NCBI GenBank assembly: GCA_016789495.1
Contig: JAEUOJ010000072.1
Coordinates: 1-39,895, forward strand
Direction: 5' to 3'
Source of the DNA: Accumulibacter sp.
GTDB taxonomy: Bacteria; Pseudomonadota; Gammaproteobacteria; Burkholderiales; Rhodocyclaceae
Length of the DNA stretch: 39,895 nucleotides
The position numbers were made by a program, and so were the translations under genes. A model generated the notes under the pieces. That model worked only from the letters and a program-made list of their open reading frames with translations, did no database searches and was not told where the DNA came from. Positions 18,617 through 29,836 of this stretch are shown piece after piece (position 1 is the stretch's first letter; each line of letters starts with the position of its first letter).

Positions 18617-20503
18617 TCACACATGAAAGCCGTCGAGAAGGCGGCGGGTATTCTGTGCGTTGCCCGATAGCGCTGACAGTGTCGCGCGCGCTTCCTGGAT
18701 GACGCGATCTTCGGCTTCGACTCGCTGGCTGATCCGTTCGCTGGTGTGCGCCATCGCTGTCGTCGCGTGCCGCTGTTCGAGCGTCGACTGGGCGATCTCC
18801 CCCACCCGGGCAATCGCCTCGTTCATTTTTGTGCTGATTTCCTTGATGCGGCGTGCCGCGATGCGCGATTTTTCGACGCCACGGCTGACCGATTCGACCG
18901 TCGAATGGACGGTCAGTCCGGCTTGGCTGGTTTCGTCGTGTACCGCGGAAATCTTCTCGGCGATCTCGACCGTCGCCTTGGCGGTACTTTCCGCCAGATT
19001 GCGCACTTCGTCAGCGACGACCGCGAAGCCGCGCCCTTGTTCGCCGGCGCGCGCGGCCTCGATCGCCGCGTTCAGCGCCAGAAGATTGGTTTGATCGGCA
19101 ATACTCTTGATGACATTGATGATGCTGCTGATCTCCTGCGAACGGCTGTCGAGATTCGCCATCACACGCGCGAGTTCCTTGACGTGGCCGATCGAAATCT
19201 CGGCGTCGGCGGCGACCGCGTCGACCTCGCAGGCGGTTTCCTGCGAAAGCTCGCCGGTCGCGCGGACCAACTGGTCGGTATCGCGCGCATTGTCGGCAAT
19301 TTTCGACACCGCCTGCGTGATGTCTTCGACGGCGGCGGCGTTGGTTCTTGAACTCTCGGTCAGGCTGACCGATTCGCTCGCCAGATGGTTGATGTTGTCG
19401 TCGAGCCGAACGACATCCGTACCCAGACGCTGTGCTTCATCCTTGAGGGATATCACCATGCGTTGTAACTGATTGAGGAACTGGTTGAAGGAACGCGCCG
19501 TTTCGCCGACTTCGTCGTCCGACAGCACATTCAGGCGGACTCGCAGGTCGCCACCACCGCGCGAGATCTCGACCATCTTGCCACGTACCTGGTGTAGTCC
19601 GCGCAGCATACGGCCCAACACGAGCCGCACCAGGAACGCGGCGACGCCGGCAGTGACGAACAAGGCGAACAACAGAGTGATCAGCAGGCGATCGAGTGGT
19701 GCGAGCACCTTCGCTTTGTCGAGCGAGACACCGAGGAGCCAGTCCGTTCCTTTAATCGGTGCTAAAAAGAGGAGACGATCGCCTTCAACGGCGCGCATCT
19801 CAAACATGCTGTTCGCCGCTTTCGCTTGGGCAAGGCGTTCGGGTGTCAGATCCGGGAATCGCTCACTGACCGGCTTCATGACGCTCTCCTTGACCGGGTG
19901 GGCAAGAATGGTTCCGTCCTGATGCAACAGGAAGCCAAAGCCTTCGCCGGCCAGCTTGATGTTCAGTGCTTCACCGACGACGCGGTCGATGAATAAGTCG
20001 GCCGCGACAACGCCCAACACGCCTTCGCCCTCCTTGACCAGGGAGGAAATCGAAATCACCAATTTTTTGCTGCCGGCATCCTCGTAGGGCTTGGTGACGA
20101 CAATCTGCGCCTCTCCGGCGCGCATTGCGTCCAGATACCACGGTCGTACCGTCGGGTCCCAGTCGGCTGGAAGATCAGGCTGTTCTTCGGAAAACACTGA
20201 ACGTTTGTCCGGGAAACCGGCGTATACCGAGTCGAATCCACCGACCAGTTTAGCCGTGGCGAAAAACTTCTCGGCGTCCGGCTTGGCGATTACCGACTTG
20301 AGCGCATTTACCATCTGCGCCTTCGAAGCTATCCATTCGCCCGTGGCAAGGGCGAAGCCGGTTGCGGTGCCGCGCGTTTCCGAAGCAACCGAGTCGATGA
20401 GCTGGGCACGCATCTGGAGGTAGAACGCGGCGCCGAAGATCAGCATCGAAAACGTGATCAGTCCGCCGACCAAGCACGTCAGTCGGCTGTGAAGTGATTT
20501 CAT
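18617..20503 (-). CDS. Methyl-accepting chemotaxis protein with double Cache sensor domain
   Basis: A 628-residue chemoreceptor. TM1 is about residues 8-31, the periplasmic dCache_1 domain about 35-270, TM2 about 272-298, HAMP about 299-352, and the cytoplasmic signalling domain contains the hairpin tip around 459-505 ([20 protein letters not shown]). The sensor shows R120-x-W122-Y123, Tyr140 and Asp169, a spacing close to the amino-acid-binding motif of dCache receptors such as PctA, so an amino acid or amine ligand is plausible. No C-terminal CheR-binding pentapeptide is seen. The start at 20503 (MKSLHSRL) is preferred over 20590 because it begins at the positive N-flank of TM1 and has GGAAG upstream. 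Confidence 0.94.
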   Translation of the reverse strand: MKSLHSRLTCLVGGLITFSMLIFGAAFYLQMRAQLIDSVASETRGTATGFALATGEWIASKAQMVNALKSVIAKPDAEKFFATAKLVGGFDSVYAGFPDKRSVFSEEQPDLPADWDPTVRPWYLDAMRAGEAQIVVTKPYEDAGSKKLVISISSLVKEGEGVLGVVAADLFIDRVVGEALNIKLAGEGFGFLLHQDGTILAHPVKESVMKPVSERFPDLTPERLAQAKAANSMFEMRAVEGDRLLFLAPIKGTDWLLGVSLDKAKVLAPLDRLLITLLFALFVTAGVAAFLVRLVLGRMLRGLHQVRGKMVEISRGGGDLRVRLNVLSDDEVGETARSFNQFLNQLQRMVISLKDEAQRLGTDVVRLDDNINHLASESVSLTESSRTNAAAVEDITQAVSKIADNARDTDQLVRATGELSQETACEVDAVAADAEISIGHVKELARVMANLDSRSQEISSIINVIKSIADQTNLLALNAAIEAARAGEQGRGFAVVADEVRNLAESTAKATVEIAEKISAVHDETSQAGLTVHSTVESVSRGVEKSRIAARRIKEISTKMNEAIARVGEIAQSTLEQRHATTAMAHTSERISQRVEAEDRVIQEARATLSALSGNAQNTRRLLDGFHV

Positions 20504-21174
20504 CGGGAGTCTTCCATCAAGTGGTTCGCAGCGATGCGGCTGCGTAACGATCCGGGCAGTAACCGGCGTACGGGTTTGCGGCTGGCCCAAGGCATGGGAC
20601 GACGATGGGCCAGCAGGCTTGACGTATGGCGGGACATCGAATCACCAGCACAATTGATTTATTGCCTGCGGAGGCGGAATCGAACAGATCGCCTTCTTTT
20701 ATATGACAGATTTTCAGTAGGGGAGTGGCAAAAGATACAGCGCAACAGGTCGCCAAGAGACGAAAGTAAATCAAAAACGGAACAGTGAATATTAATGATA
20801 AAACAAATAAAAATAACTACAAGTAATAGGGAATGGGAGAAGCCAACTATTGCTGCACCAGATCGGGCGTCTTGTTGCGCAACACCGTGTTGTTGGCGCG
20901 TAGATGGGTGGCTTGTCGTCGTCGTGCCGACTTAACGCTTCGGCCGGCTACGCCATTCGGGTTCTGCCGTGCTGGCACCTGGCGGCCTGTCGACCTTGAC
21001 CGAGTCGGTGGCAGGACAAGGGACGGTGGTGGTATTAGCTTTTTTACGCCCCCAAGGCCGGACGGCTACTCAGTGCTGGCGGCGATGACATACCGCAATA
21101 ACTTTGCTCCCGGTCATCGGCGGGTTAATCTACGCTTATATAATCCCATAGGTTGAATTACGGAGGAGCGGCGA
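20504..21174. other. Spacer between chemoreceptor and FIST gene
   Basis: About 670 bp with no supported gene. It has an AT-rich patch at about 20775-20830, plausible as promoter DNA for the divergent chemoreceptor, and an exact TATAAT at 21139-21144 that could be the -10 for the FIST operon, though no good -35 was found. Open frames here look like chance GC-rich frames. Confidence 0.5.
21139..21144 (+). promoter_or_regulatory. Candidate -10 hexamer for the FIST/hybrid kinase operon
   Basis: An exact TATAAT lies 31 bp upstream of the leader ORF and about 100 bp upstream of the FIST start. The bases 17 bp upstream (atcggc) are a poor -35, so an activator or another sigma factor may be needed. 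Confidence 0.4.
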
Positions 21175-21249
21175 ATGATCCGATCGACGAGACGCTTGCT
21201 TCTTCCTGAGTGCTCTGCTCGCCGCGATGTGGATGGAGGTCGGCGATGA
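21175..21249 (+). CDS. Short leader ORF (24 codons) overlapping the FIST gene start
   Basis: A small frame beginning MIRSTRRLLLPECSARRDVD, too short for ordinary gene calling. It has a strong ribosome site, GGAGGAG at 21162-21168, six bases before its ATG. Its TGA (21247-21249) overlaps the FIST start ATG (21246-21248) in an ATGA arrangement, typical of translational coupling. The FIST gene has its own GGAGG at 21235-21239 inside this ORF, so ribosomes on the leader would cover or expose that site. The peptide is arginine-rich and contains three consecutive leucines; it has no known family. Translation is inferred, not shown. Confidence 0.5.
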   Translation: MIRSTRRLLLPECSARRDVDGGRR

Positions 21250-22388
21250 ACCGTTCGCGCACCCATTATTGCCCGGACCTCGACCAGGCCACGATGCTGG
21301 ATGCGCTGCTTAATTGGCGCGAAGAGACGTCCTCGACGGGAGTACTGGCGTTGCTGCCCGAGAGTGAAAAGAACAAGGTGCCGCAGTTGCAGGCGATGTG
21401 CCGGACGAGCGGGCTGGATCTGGTCGGGGCGCTGTTTCCGGCGATTATCGAGGGTGCACGATTCCATAGCCAAGGAGCATTGCTGCTTCCTTTCGCCGAA
21501 ATGCCCGACGCGGCGTTGTTGCCAAACCTGCCGTCCGACGCCAACGCGGCGGCGGCACAGATCGCCGACGCCATCGAGCCTTTACTCAGTGATGCCGGGA
21601 ATACGCTGTTTCTGATTTTCGACGCCATGCTGCCGAATATCGCGTCGATCCTCGACGCTTTATATCTGCTGCTGGCCGATCGAGTCGCTTATGCTGGCGT
21701 CAACGCCGGTAGCGAAACATTCCAGCCGATGTCCTGCCTGTTCGATGATTCCCGCCTTGTCGCCGATGGCGTACTTTGCCTGCTGTTGCCCGGCAATCAA
21801 GGCGCAGCGATCGACCACGGTTATCTGGCGCCTAAAGAAATCATCACCGCCACCTCGACAGCCGGCAACCGGATCTTGAGCATCGATTGGCGGCCGGCGT
21901 TCGAGGTGTACCGCGAACAGGTGCATCATCTTTATCAGGTCGATCTGTCCGCGGAAAATTTCTACCAGTACGCCACGCATTTTCCCTTTGGGATCGTATT
22001 GGCGAACAACGAATTGGTGGTGCGCATTCCGGTCGCGCTGGCCGACGATGGCTCGCTGTTCTGTGTCGGCGAAGTACCGGCAAATGCGATGCTAACCCTG
22101 TTATACGCCCCGCAGGTCGACTCGGTGCGCAGCGTCAGCCGCATCAACCAGATCGTGCAGGATAATTTTGGTCCACTGGGCCATCGTGAGTTGCTGTCCT
22201 TCTACTGCGCCGGCAGGCGCCTGCACCTCGGGGACGATGCGCTCAAGGAATTGCATTCTCTCAGTACGTCCATGGGCGCGGCCAATGTTGTCGGCGCCTT
22301 GTCGCTGGGGGAAATTGGCAGCCTCAGCAACTGGGGCTACCCCTTGTTCCACAACGCCACGCTCGTTTGTCGACCGTGGATGGGGTGA
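21246..22388 (+). CDS. FIST domain sensory protein (FIST_N + FIST_C)
   Basis: A 380-residue soluble protein with FIST N and FIST C domains, a sensory module thought to bind small ligands such as amino acids. An N-terminal alpha/beta part contains [22 protein letters not shown] (about 58-79). The middle has [11 protein letters not shown] (about 150-160), matching the G-G-x-A-x-D region of FIST_N. The FIST_C half has the [14 protein letters not shown] and [14 protein letters not shown] segments (about 235-250 and 320-333). The ATG at 21246 is chosen for its GGAGG 6 bases upstream. Two bases separate its stop from the hybrid kinase start, so the two are one translational unit, implying that ligand sensing by FIST controls that kinase. 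Confidence 0.85.
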   Translation: MNRSRTHYCPDLDQATMLDALLNWREETSSTGVLALLPESEKNKVPQLQAMCRTSGLDLVGALFPAIIEGARFHSQGALLLPFAEMPDAALLPNLPSDANAAAAQIADAIEPLLSDAGNTLFLIFDAMLPNIASILDALYLLLADRVAYAGVNAGSETFQPMSCLFDDSRLVADGVLCLLLPGNQGAAIDHGYLAPKEIITATSTAGNRILSIDWRPAFEVYREQVHHLYQVDLSAENFYQYATHFPFGIVLANNELVVRIPVALADDGSLFCVGEVPANAMLTLLYAPQVDSVRSVSRINQIVQDNFGPLGHRELLSFYCAGRRLHLGDDALKELHSLSTSMGAANVVGALSLGEIGSLSNWGYPLFHNATLVCRPWMG

Positions 22389-22390
22389 GC

Positions 22391-24082
22391 ATGGAGCGTG
22401 AACGCATCCTCACCATTCTTTATGACCTGGCGCTGGTCATCGGTGGTGAGGTAAACCTGCCATCACTGTTGACGAGGACCTTGCAACGGCTGCTGTTTCA
22501 TACCTCCTTTCCTTCGGGTGTGGTGCTGCTCAATCTGGGCGATGACGAAACCAGTCAGCAGACGCGAGCCGAAGTGGCGACGGTGATCGGCAATTTCGAT
22601 CTGGCACAACAGCTTGGCAAAACCATTGTCGTACCACAGGCGTTGGTGCGAGGCACCGCCACTCTGCTGGAAGGTCCGGAGCTGCTGACCTTGCTGCCCG
22701 GCTGCGACAAATACCGCATCTGTTTGCGTTTGCCGGTCGATGCGAGCGCGACGATCCTGTTGATGGCTCCGTCGATGCCGAAAACCTCCTTGCCGATCAC
22801 CCTGGTCTTTCAACCGGTGATGGGCAATCTGGCGAAGGCGATTTTGCTATGCCGCCATCACAACGCCTATACCCGCTCGTTGGTCGATGCCAAAGCGCAG
22901 GCCGAGTCGGCCAACCGCGCAAAAAGCGCTTTTCTGGCCAACATGAGTCATGAGATCCGCACCCCCCTGAACGGCATCATCGGACTGGCCTATCTTGCTC
23001 GTCGCCACACCACCGAAGCCGGCGTGCGAGACCGCCTGGACAAGATCTCGCAGGCGGCGCAGCACTTGCTGCAAGTGATCAACGACATTCTCGACATTTC
23101 AAAAATCGAAGCCGGCAAGATGCAATTGGCCGACAGTGACTTCGAATTCGCCATGGTGATCGACAATGTTCTCAGTCTGATCGACGAAAAGGCGCGGGCC
23201 AAGGGGTTGACCGTACGCAGCGAAATCGATCCACGATTGAGCGGTTCGTTTCGCGGCGACCCGGTGCGTTTCGGACAGATCGTCCTCAATTTTGCGGGCA
23301 ATGCTGTCAAATTCACCGAGCGCGGTTCGATCGACCTGTGCGTGCGGCTCGTTGACCAATACCCGGACCACGCGGTCGTCGTCCGGGTCGAGGTCCGCGA
23401 TACTGGCATCGGCATCAACGACGCCGACCAGCACCGGCTGTTTCAACCCTTCGAACAAGCCGACGCTTCGTCGACCCGCCAGCATGCCGGCACTGGCCTG
23501 GGCCTGGTCATCGCCCGGCATCTGGCGCAGATGATGGGCGGCGAAGTCGGCATGGAGAGTCGTCCCGGCATCGGCAGCACCTTCTGGTTCACCGCGCGAT
23601 TACGGTCAAGTGTCGCAACACAGTCCAATGTCGGCGCGACGCGTGTCCCGGCGGCCTGCCAACAACTTCTGAACCGCTACGCCGGGTATCGCGTTCTGCT
23701 CGCCGAGGATAACATCATCAACCAGGAAGTCGCCCGCGCCTTGTTGGAGCAGGCGGGATTACGGGTGGATATCGCCAACAACGGTCTCGAAGCGGTGTCG
23801 ATGGCCCGAGAAACGGCGTATCAGTTGATTCTGATGGATATGCAAATGCCGGAAATGGACGGTCTGGAAGCCACTCGCCGGCTGCGTGCCTTGCCGGAAT
23901 TCGCCAAGCTGCCAATTCTTGCGATGACCGCCAATGCCTTCGAAGATGACCGGGAACGCTGCTTCGAAGCCGGCATGAACGACCATATCGGCAAGCCGGT
24001 GGCGCCGGAGATGCTGTACAGCACCTTGATGAGCTGGCTCGACAAAGTGACCTCGGCCGATGAGCACACCGGCCGGCCGTAG
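22391..24082 (+). CDS. Soluble hybrid histidine kinase/response regulator with GAF-like N-terminus
   Basis: A 563-residue phosphorelay protein without membrane segments. Residues 1-155 form a GAF-like region. HisKA has the H-box [15 protein letters not shown] with phospho-His187. HATPase_c has the N-box (Asn304 in FAGNAVKFT), the G1 box (DTGIGI, 337-342) and the G2 box (GTGLGL, 367-372). The C-terminal receiver, about 433-552, has Asp440 in the acidic pocket and phospho-Asp483 ([11 protein letters not shown]). No HPt domain is attached, so an external HPt or response regulator is needed. The ATG at 22391 is preferred; in-frame upstream non-ATG starts would overlap the FIST gene. It lies 2 bp after the FIST stop, and probably receives its signal from FIST. 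Confidence 0.93.
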   Translation: MERERILTILYDLALVIGGEVNLPSLLTRTLQRLLFHTSFPSGVVLLNLGDDETSQQTRAEVATVIGNFDLAQQLGKTIVVPQALVRGTATLLEGPELLTLLPGCDKYRICLRLPVDASATILLMAPSMPKTSLPITLVFQPVMGNLAKAILLCRHHNAYTRSLVDAKAQAESANRAKSAFLANMSHEIRTPLNGIIGLAYLARRHTTEAGVRDRLDKISQAAQHLLQVINDILDISKIEAGKMQLADSDFEFAMVIDNVLSLIDEKARAKGLTVRSEIDPRLSGSFRGDPVRFGQIVLNFAGNAVKFTERGSIDLCVRLVDQYPDHAVVVRVEVRDTGIGINDADQHRLFQPFEQADASSTRQHAGTGLGLVIARHLAQMMGGEVGMESRPGIGSTFWFTARLRSSVATQSNVGATRVPAACQQLLNRYAGYRVLLAEDNIINQEVARALLEQAGLRVDIANNGLEAVSMARETAYQLILMDMQMPEMDGLEATRRLRALPEFAKLPILAMTANAFEDDRERCFEAGMNDHIGKPVAPEMLYSTLMSWLDKVTSADEHTGRP

Positions 24083-24607
24083 CCAGGGCGAATGCATGGA
24101 GCCTGTACAAGACCCAGACCTTGAGCACGTAAGGGACCGACAATGAGGTGCTTGATCTGGATGCCGCCGTCGCATTTCACCGGGGCGCTGTGCCGGCGAA
24201 CGAGGACCTGGCGCAAGACAGTGGAGTCGTGCGATCGTCTGTGGGATGGCATTCTCCGGCTTGCCGATCAAAAATTCATGTTATCGTTTTCAATGGCTGT
24301 ACGGGAATGACCCGCCAGATTTGCCGGTTTCTAGTGGGCAACCATTGAACAATATACCCGTAACCGCTGGCCAGCGTCGGGACGTGGCCGCCAAACCACC
24401 TGACGAAATGCTATCCAGAATATCCTCAAGTATCCTGGGGACAGGTATGATATGTTTTGGAGTGGTTACTTGTTGCTGATCGCAACACCTTGATTTGTTA
24501 AATGCCAGTCCAGTGAGGCCCACAGGTGCCGGCGCAATGGAAAACGAATCGACGAGGTTTCGTGTTGGCTACAGGGTGAAAACGAAATCCATGAGGCTAG
24601 CGGCACA
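24083..24607. other. Spacer of about 525 bp without recognised gene
   Basis: No supported gene. A minus-strand frame at about 24100-24250 reads LRQVLVRRHSAPVKCDGGIQ and continues in an ordered-looking way, but I do not recognise it and it lacks a good start. It could be a fragment of a lost gene or chance. Confidence 0.4.
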
Positions 24608-26131
24608 ATGAGCGAGACAGTTTTCAATCCGGGCGCTGACGAAGGAACGACTTCGCAGTCTGGCATTCGATTCATGCTGCAATGGCTGGAGAGTCCCCCG
24701 GCAGAGAATCCGGCGGAAGAACTTCCTTCCTTGCGACTTCACCTGCGGGCGCTCCGGGATCTGGCGCCTCCACCCTTGCAACGCGCCACACTGGTCGATA
24801 GCTTATATCAACGAAGCTTCAACGCCATCGCCAGCATTATTCCCTCGTTAACGCATCCCGTTTTGCCAGTCACTGGCAAAGCGCGCCGGACGGTGCGCAA
24901 TGTTTTCGAGTTGTTGCAGGCGCTCGGCGACGAGCTGCTCTCGATTCAGCAAATAGTCGATCACAAACCGGGCTCGGACGATCCACGGGACTCCCTTGAA
25001 CTGGTCTTGTGGCGTAGTTTGCAAACCTTGTATCACCAGTTGATGATCAGTCACATGGTTGCCTCGCCCTCACCTCCCGGCGTATGGCAGCAGTTGCACC
25101 AGACTTTTGCGAAGGCACAGTCTTGTCAAGTACAAGACAACGTTCCACCGGGAGTGAGCACCCGTATCAGACACCTCTATCACGCGGCCGTATTGTTGGG
25201 CTGCGCGCAGCCGGCCTCGTTGACCGCCCGTGAAGTGATGTTTTTGGCGGCTTATTTCCAGCGTTTTGCTGATCAGGTTGAGGAGTCGACCGTCGCCTCC
25301 GATGTCGATTCGGCAATTTTCTGGATCGACCCGAAAAGCGATGTTCCGGCATTCGCCTATCGTCACCATTCTCCGCCAGTGAATATGGCGCCTTATTCCA
25401 TTTCCTGTGCCCGTCTGCAAACCTTGCTCAACGAGCAGATTGCTGCACTGGAGTCGTCCACACCGGTTCAACAGCTCAATCTGCCGGCTTTCGCTGGCAA
25501 GCCTGCGGGTCTCGGCGTTTTGCGCCGTCTGGCAGCACGCTGGGCGGGCAGCGGTAAACGTCGTTTCCCTCGTCGCAAACAGGACGAGCGGACGGTGTTG
25601 ACCGCCGGTATCGAAGGACTTTGGAATCTTTATCAGGCTGGCGATGGCGCGGAGGTTCTGCTCTCGAACTGGATGATCACCAACGAAAGTCCGGATGGGT
25701 ACGCGCTGATGCATCTGACCGGCAAGACCGGCATGCTCTCGGTTGGCGACATCGCCGCGGTACGTTCCAGCAAGACCAACGATTGGCAGATTGGCGTGGT
25801 CAGATGGGCGATTTCGGCGAATCCGGAGCATCTGGAACTCGGCCTGCAAATTCTAGCGCCGACAGCCATGGCGGCTAAGGCCGTGCAACCCTCCGCCGCC
25901 AGCCAGGCTGGCGAACATCTGCCGGTACTTGTTTTACCGGCATTGCCGCGAGTACGAGCCAGGCAACTGTTGATTGCCGCCGTGGGTACGATCGACAAGG
26001 AACGGAAAAAAGCGTTGCTGATCGTCGAAAAGCACAATGTCGCGATTCGCGAAATCAAACTGACCGCCATCGACGAACAGACCAGCAGCGTGGAAATTCT
26101 GTCGATCGCTCCGGAAGACAATCCGTTTTGA
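24608..26131 (+). CDS. Uncharacterised 507-residue protein with PilZ-like C-terminal region
   Basis: I do not recognise a named family with certainty. The N-terminal 270 residues look helical (LLQALGDELLSIQQI, LVLWRSLQTLYHQLM). A basic arginine cluster (GKRRFPRRKQDER, about 316-328) is followed by a beta-rich stretch with SNWMITNESPDGYALMHLTG (about 352-371), where N359-E-S-P-D-G364 fits the N/D-x-S-x-x-G of PilZ domains. Then GMLSVGDIAAVR, WQIGVVRW and LELGLQIL form regular beta strands. The RxxxR-like cluster sits about 35-40 residues before NxSxxG, longer than usual. A cyclic-di-GMP effector is therefore an inference. No signal peptide or membrane segment is present. It is downstream of the FIST-kinase unit, separated by 525 bp. 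Confidence 0.6.
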   Translation: MSETVFNPGADEGTTSQSGIRFMLQWLESPPAENPAEELPSLRLHLRALRDLAPPPLQRATLVDSLYQRSFNAIASIIPSLTHPVLPVTGKARRTVRNVFELLQALGDELLSIQQIVDHKPGSDDPRDSLELVLWRSLQTLYHQLMISHMVASPSPPGVWQQLHQTFAKAQSCQVQDNVPPGVSTRIRHLYHAAVLLGCAQPASLTAREVMFLAAYFQRFADQVEESTVASDVDSAIFWIDPKSDVPAFAYRHHSPPVNMAPYSISCARLQTLLNEQIAALESSTPVQQLNLPAFAGKPAGLGVLRRLAARWAGSGKRRFPRRKQDERTVLTAGIEGLWNLYQAGDGAEVLLSNWMITNESPDGYALMHLTGKTGMLSVGDIAAVRSSKTNDWQIGVVRWAISANPEHLELGLQILAPTAMAAKAVQPSAASQAGEHLPVLVLPALPRVRARQLLIAAVGTIDKERKKALLIVEKHNVAIREIKLTAIDEQTSSVEILSIAPEDNPF

Positions 26132-26187
26132 GTGAAGATCGCCCGACTATTGGGATGACTCGCCTGGAAAAACTTTCCAAATCATCT

Positions 26188-26203
26188 CGATCGAATATCG
26201 ATC
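26188..26203. repeat. Short inverted repeat between convergent genes
   Basis: The arms gatcga and tcgatc flank a three-base centre (ata) in the 132 bp gap between the convergent PilZ-like and yihY genes. There is no T-run, so it is not a standard terminator. Confidence 0.3.
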
Positions 26204-26263
26204 GGCCGCTCTGAAACCCCGCTTTGAAACCCGTTTCTAGTTCGGCTTGACCGCTGACTTCTC

Positions 26264-27124
26264 CTAGTCATCCGACGACGCTTCGCTTGTTGTGGGCGCT
26301 ACCATCCCTCGTCGAAACTCGGGTAGTGTCGCCGCCACCAACGCGCCGAGCAAGACCACGGCCCACGACGCATAAAGCCACAGCAGAAACAGCGGCACGG
26401 TGGCAAATGCGCCATAAACTGCCGCGTAAGAGGAAAAACCGGCCAAGTAAATGGAGAAGCCTTTCTGCAGGACGATGAAACCGGTTGCGGCGAACAGTCC
26501 GGCCAAGGACGCATCCCGCAGGGCGACCCGAGTATTGGGCAGCGCAAAATACAGCCCCCCGAGAAACAGGGCCGCGGCCAGGAATCCCAGTGCTTTGAAC
26601 AGGATGTGCCGCAGCCAGGGCGGTTCGGCGATCAAACCCAAAGAAGTGGTCACGGCGTAGGAGGTAGCCAGCACGATGGCCGCCATCACCAGCGGCCACA
26701 AAGCGATCAGACCGGCGAAAAGTGGCAGGCGACGCCACCAGGAGCGCGGGCGATCAACCATCCACACATGATCGAACGCTCGCTCGATGGTCAACAGCAG
26801 CAGGATCACGGTCGCCGCCAGGGTCAATGAGCCAATGGCCGTCATTTCTCCGGCCTTGTTCGAAAATTCAAGCACTTGGCTGATGATCATCTCGGCGCTG
26901 CGTTCCGGCAACAAGCTGCGCGCCAAAAATTGATCGAGCTGTTGGACCATGCTTGGAAAAAAGGGCACCAGGGCAACGATGCTCAGCACGATCGCCACCA
27001 ACGGAACCAGCGACAACAGCGTGGTGAAGGCCAGACTGGCGCTGATCTGATCGAATTTTTCCTCGACGAAGCGTCGCGCGACCTGCACGGCAAACCGTCG
27101 CCAAGGGAAGCATGGAGCAGACAT
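26264..27124 (-). CDS. YihY/virulence factor BrkB family inner-membrane protein
   Basis: A 286-residue protein with about six membrane segments. The N-terminal EKFDQISASLAFTTLLSLVP (about 20-40), the TIERAFDHVWMVDRPRSWWRR motif (about 110-130; a hallmark of the family) and the final VPLFLLWLYASWAVVLLGA (about 245-263) identify YihY/BrkB. Some members were once called RNase BN, but that name is wrong for this family; the function is unknown, perhaps transport. The start at 27124 (MSAPCFPWRRF) is chosen over longer frames because those would run through the divergent wrbA gene. It starts only 20 bp from wrbA, divergently. Confidence 0.88.
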   Translation of the reverse strand: MSAPCFPWRRFAVQVARRFVEEKFDQISASLAFTTLLSLVPLVAIVLSIVALVPFFPSMVQQLDQFLARSLLPERSAEMIISQVLEFSNKAGEMTAIGSLTLAATVILLLLTIERAFDHVWMVDRPRSWWRRLPLFAGLIALWPLVMAAIVLATSYAVTTSLGLIAEPPWLRHILFKALGFLAAALFLGGLYFALPNTRVALRDASLAGLFAATGFIVLQKGFSIYLAGFSSYAAVYGAFATVPLFLLWLYASWAVVLLGALVAATLPEFRRGMVAPTTSEASSDD

Positions 27125-27126
27125 AG

Positions 27127-28094
<968 letters not shown>

Positions 28095-28137
28095 TCGCCG
28101 GATCCGGAAAATCGGTCGACAGAGGCCCAAGAGCCGA

Positions 28138-29676
28138 TCAAACGTCGGCCTGCGGGTCTACGCGGTCCGGGAACTGCAGTTTGTTCAAGGCATTGAGATA
28201 GGCCTTGGCCGAAGCGATCACGATATCGGTATCGGCGCCATTGCCGTTGACGATCCGGCCGGCCCGTTCCAGGCGCACCGTCACTTCGCCTTGCGCATCG
28301 GTACCGGTGGTGATCGCATTCACCGAATAGAGCAGCAACTGAGCGCCGCTGGCAGCAATCGATTCGATAGCTTTGAAGGTGGCGTCCACCGGTCCGCTGC
28401 CGATCCCCGAGCCTTTTCTTTCGGCGCCGTCAACGTTCAAGGTCACCTCGGCAGCCGGGGTCTCGCCGGTTTCCGAGCACACTCGCGAGTAGGCCAGCTT
28501 GTAATACTCGCCGTCGGGAGTCAAATCCTCGTCGGAAACCAGCGCCTGCAAATCTTCGTCGAAAATCTCATGTTTCTTGTCGGCCAGATTCTTGAAGCGG
28601 GCAAACGCCAGGTTTAGGTATTCCTCACTCTCCAGAACGATACCCAAGGCCGACAGCCGCGACTTAAAGGCGTTACGTCCGGAGTGTTTGCCGAGCACCA
28701 GTTTGTTCTGCGCCCAGCCCACATCCTCGGCCCGCATGATCTCGTACGTTTCGCGATGCTTGAGCACACCGTCCTGATGGATTCCTGATTCATGGGCAAA
28801 AGCATTCGCGCCGACCACAGCCTTGTTCGGCTGTACCGGGTAGCCGGTGATCTGCGATACCAGTTTCGATGCGGGAACGATCTGCGTGGTGTCGATCCGC
28901 GTCTGGACCGGGAAGACGTCGGCGCGCGTGCGCACCGCCATCACCACTTCCTCCAGCGACGCGTTGCCAGCGCGCTCGCCCAGACCGTTGATCGTGCATT
29001 CGACCTGACGAGCGCCGGCCAGCACGGCGGACAGGGAATTGGCGACGGCCATGCCGAGGTCGTTGTGACAATGCGTCGACCAGACCACCTTGTCGGCACC
29101 AGGAACGCGTTCGATCAATGTGCGCAACAATTCTCCCCACACTGATGGAACGCTGTAACCGACGGTGTCCGGAACGTTGATCGTCGTGGCGCCTGCCTCG
29201 ATCGCCGCGCCGAAAACGCGACAAAGGAAATCGACCTCCGACCGCACCGCGTCCTCAGCCGAAAATTCGACATCGTCGGTATATTCGCGCGCCCAGCGTA
29301 CAGCCTGCACCGCTGCCTCAACCACCTGGTCGGGAGTCATGCGCAATTTTTTTTCCATGTGGATCGGACTGGTGGCGATGAACGTGTGGATTCGACCACG
29401 AGCGGCCGGAGCGATCGCCTGGCCGGCACGCCGGATATCGTTTTCGTTGGAACGAGCCAGCGAGCACACCGTCGACCCTTTGACGGTACGTGCAATCGAC
29501 TGAATGGCGTCGAAATCACCGGGCGAGGCGGCGGCAAAACCGGCTTCGATCACATCGACCTGCATTCGCTCGAGTTGGCGAGCCACACGCAGCTTCTCTT
29601 CCTTGGTCATCGACGCGCCAGGACTCTGTTCACCGTCACGCAAGGTGGTATCGAAAATCACCAAATGGTCTTTCAT
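28138..29676 (-). CDS. leuA: 2-isopropylmalate synthase
   Basis: A 512-residue LeuA that condenses acetyl-CoA with 2-oxoisovalerate, the first committed step of leucine synthesis. The catalytic HMGL-like TIM barrel begins with [13 protein letters not shown] (8-20, metal and substrate binding) and contains [15 protein letters not shown] (about 200-214, metal His pair). The C-terminal LeuA dimer domain (from about 390) is the leucine feedback site. ATG 29676 ([12 protein letters not shown]) gives the usual N-terminus and has CGGAG upstream; the open frame continues to 29805 but without conservation. No leuBCD genes are adjacent. Divergent from kdsD. Confidence 0.97.
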   Translation of the reverse strand: MKDHLVIFDTTLRDGEQSPGASMTKEEKLRVARQLERMQVDVIEAGFAAASPGDFDAIQSIARTVKGSTVCSLARSNENDIRRAGQAIAPAARGRIHTFIATSPIHMEKKLRMTPDQVVEAAVQAVRWAREYTDDVEFSAEDAVRSEVDFLCRVFGAAIEAGATTINVPDTVGYSVPSVWGELLRTLIERVPGADKVVWSTHCHNDLGMAVANSLSAVLAGARQVECTINGLGERAGNASLEEVVMAVRTRADVFPVQTRIDTTQIVPASKLVSQITGYPVQPNKAVVGANAFAHESGIHQDGVLKHRETYEIMRAEDVGWAQNKLVLGKHSGRNAFKSRLSALGIVLESEEYLNLAFARFKNLADKKHEIFDEDLQALVSDEDLTPDGEYYKLAYSRVCSETGETPAAEVTLNVDGAERKGSGIGSGPVDATFKAIESIAASGAQLLLYSVNAITTGTDAQGEVTVRLERAGRIVNGNGADTDIVIASAKAYLNALNKLQFPDRVDPQADV

Positions 29677-29836
29677 GGCTGGACTCCGAGGAAAAAAGGG
29701 ACCCGACGCCGTGCCCGGATTCGGGCGGGCGAATTTGATGGAAACCGGGAAAATGAAAACGATGCAGCTCGAACAGATGCCGGTCGGTATCGGCCTGCAC
29801 CGCACAAAGCAGGATGCGAAATAATTCGGGCCGAGG

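Noticed and set aside
20833-21156. 107-codon plus-strand frame before the FIST gene
   Set aside because: No ribosome site of quality, Arg-rich random composition, no motif; regarded as chance.
24100-24252. Minus-strand frame in the gap after the hybrid kinase, considered as a transposase remnant
   Set aside because: The peptide looks ordered but matches no hallmark I can name; left as an unassigned spacer.
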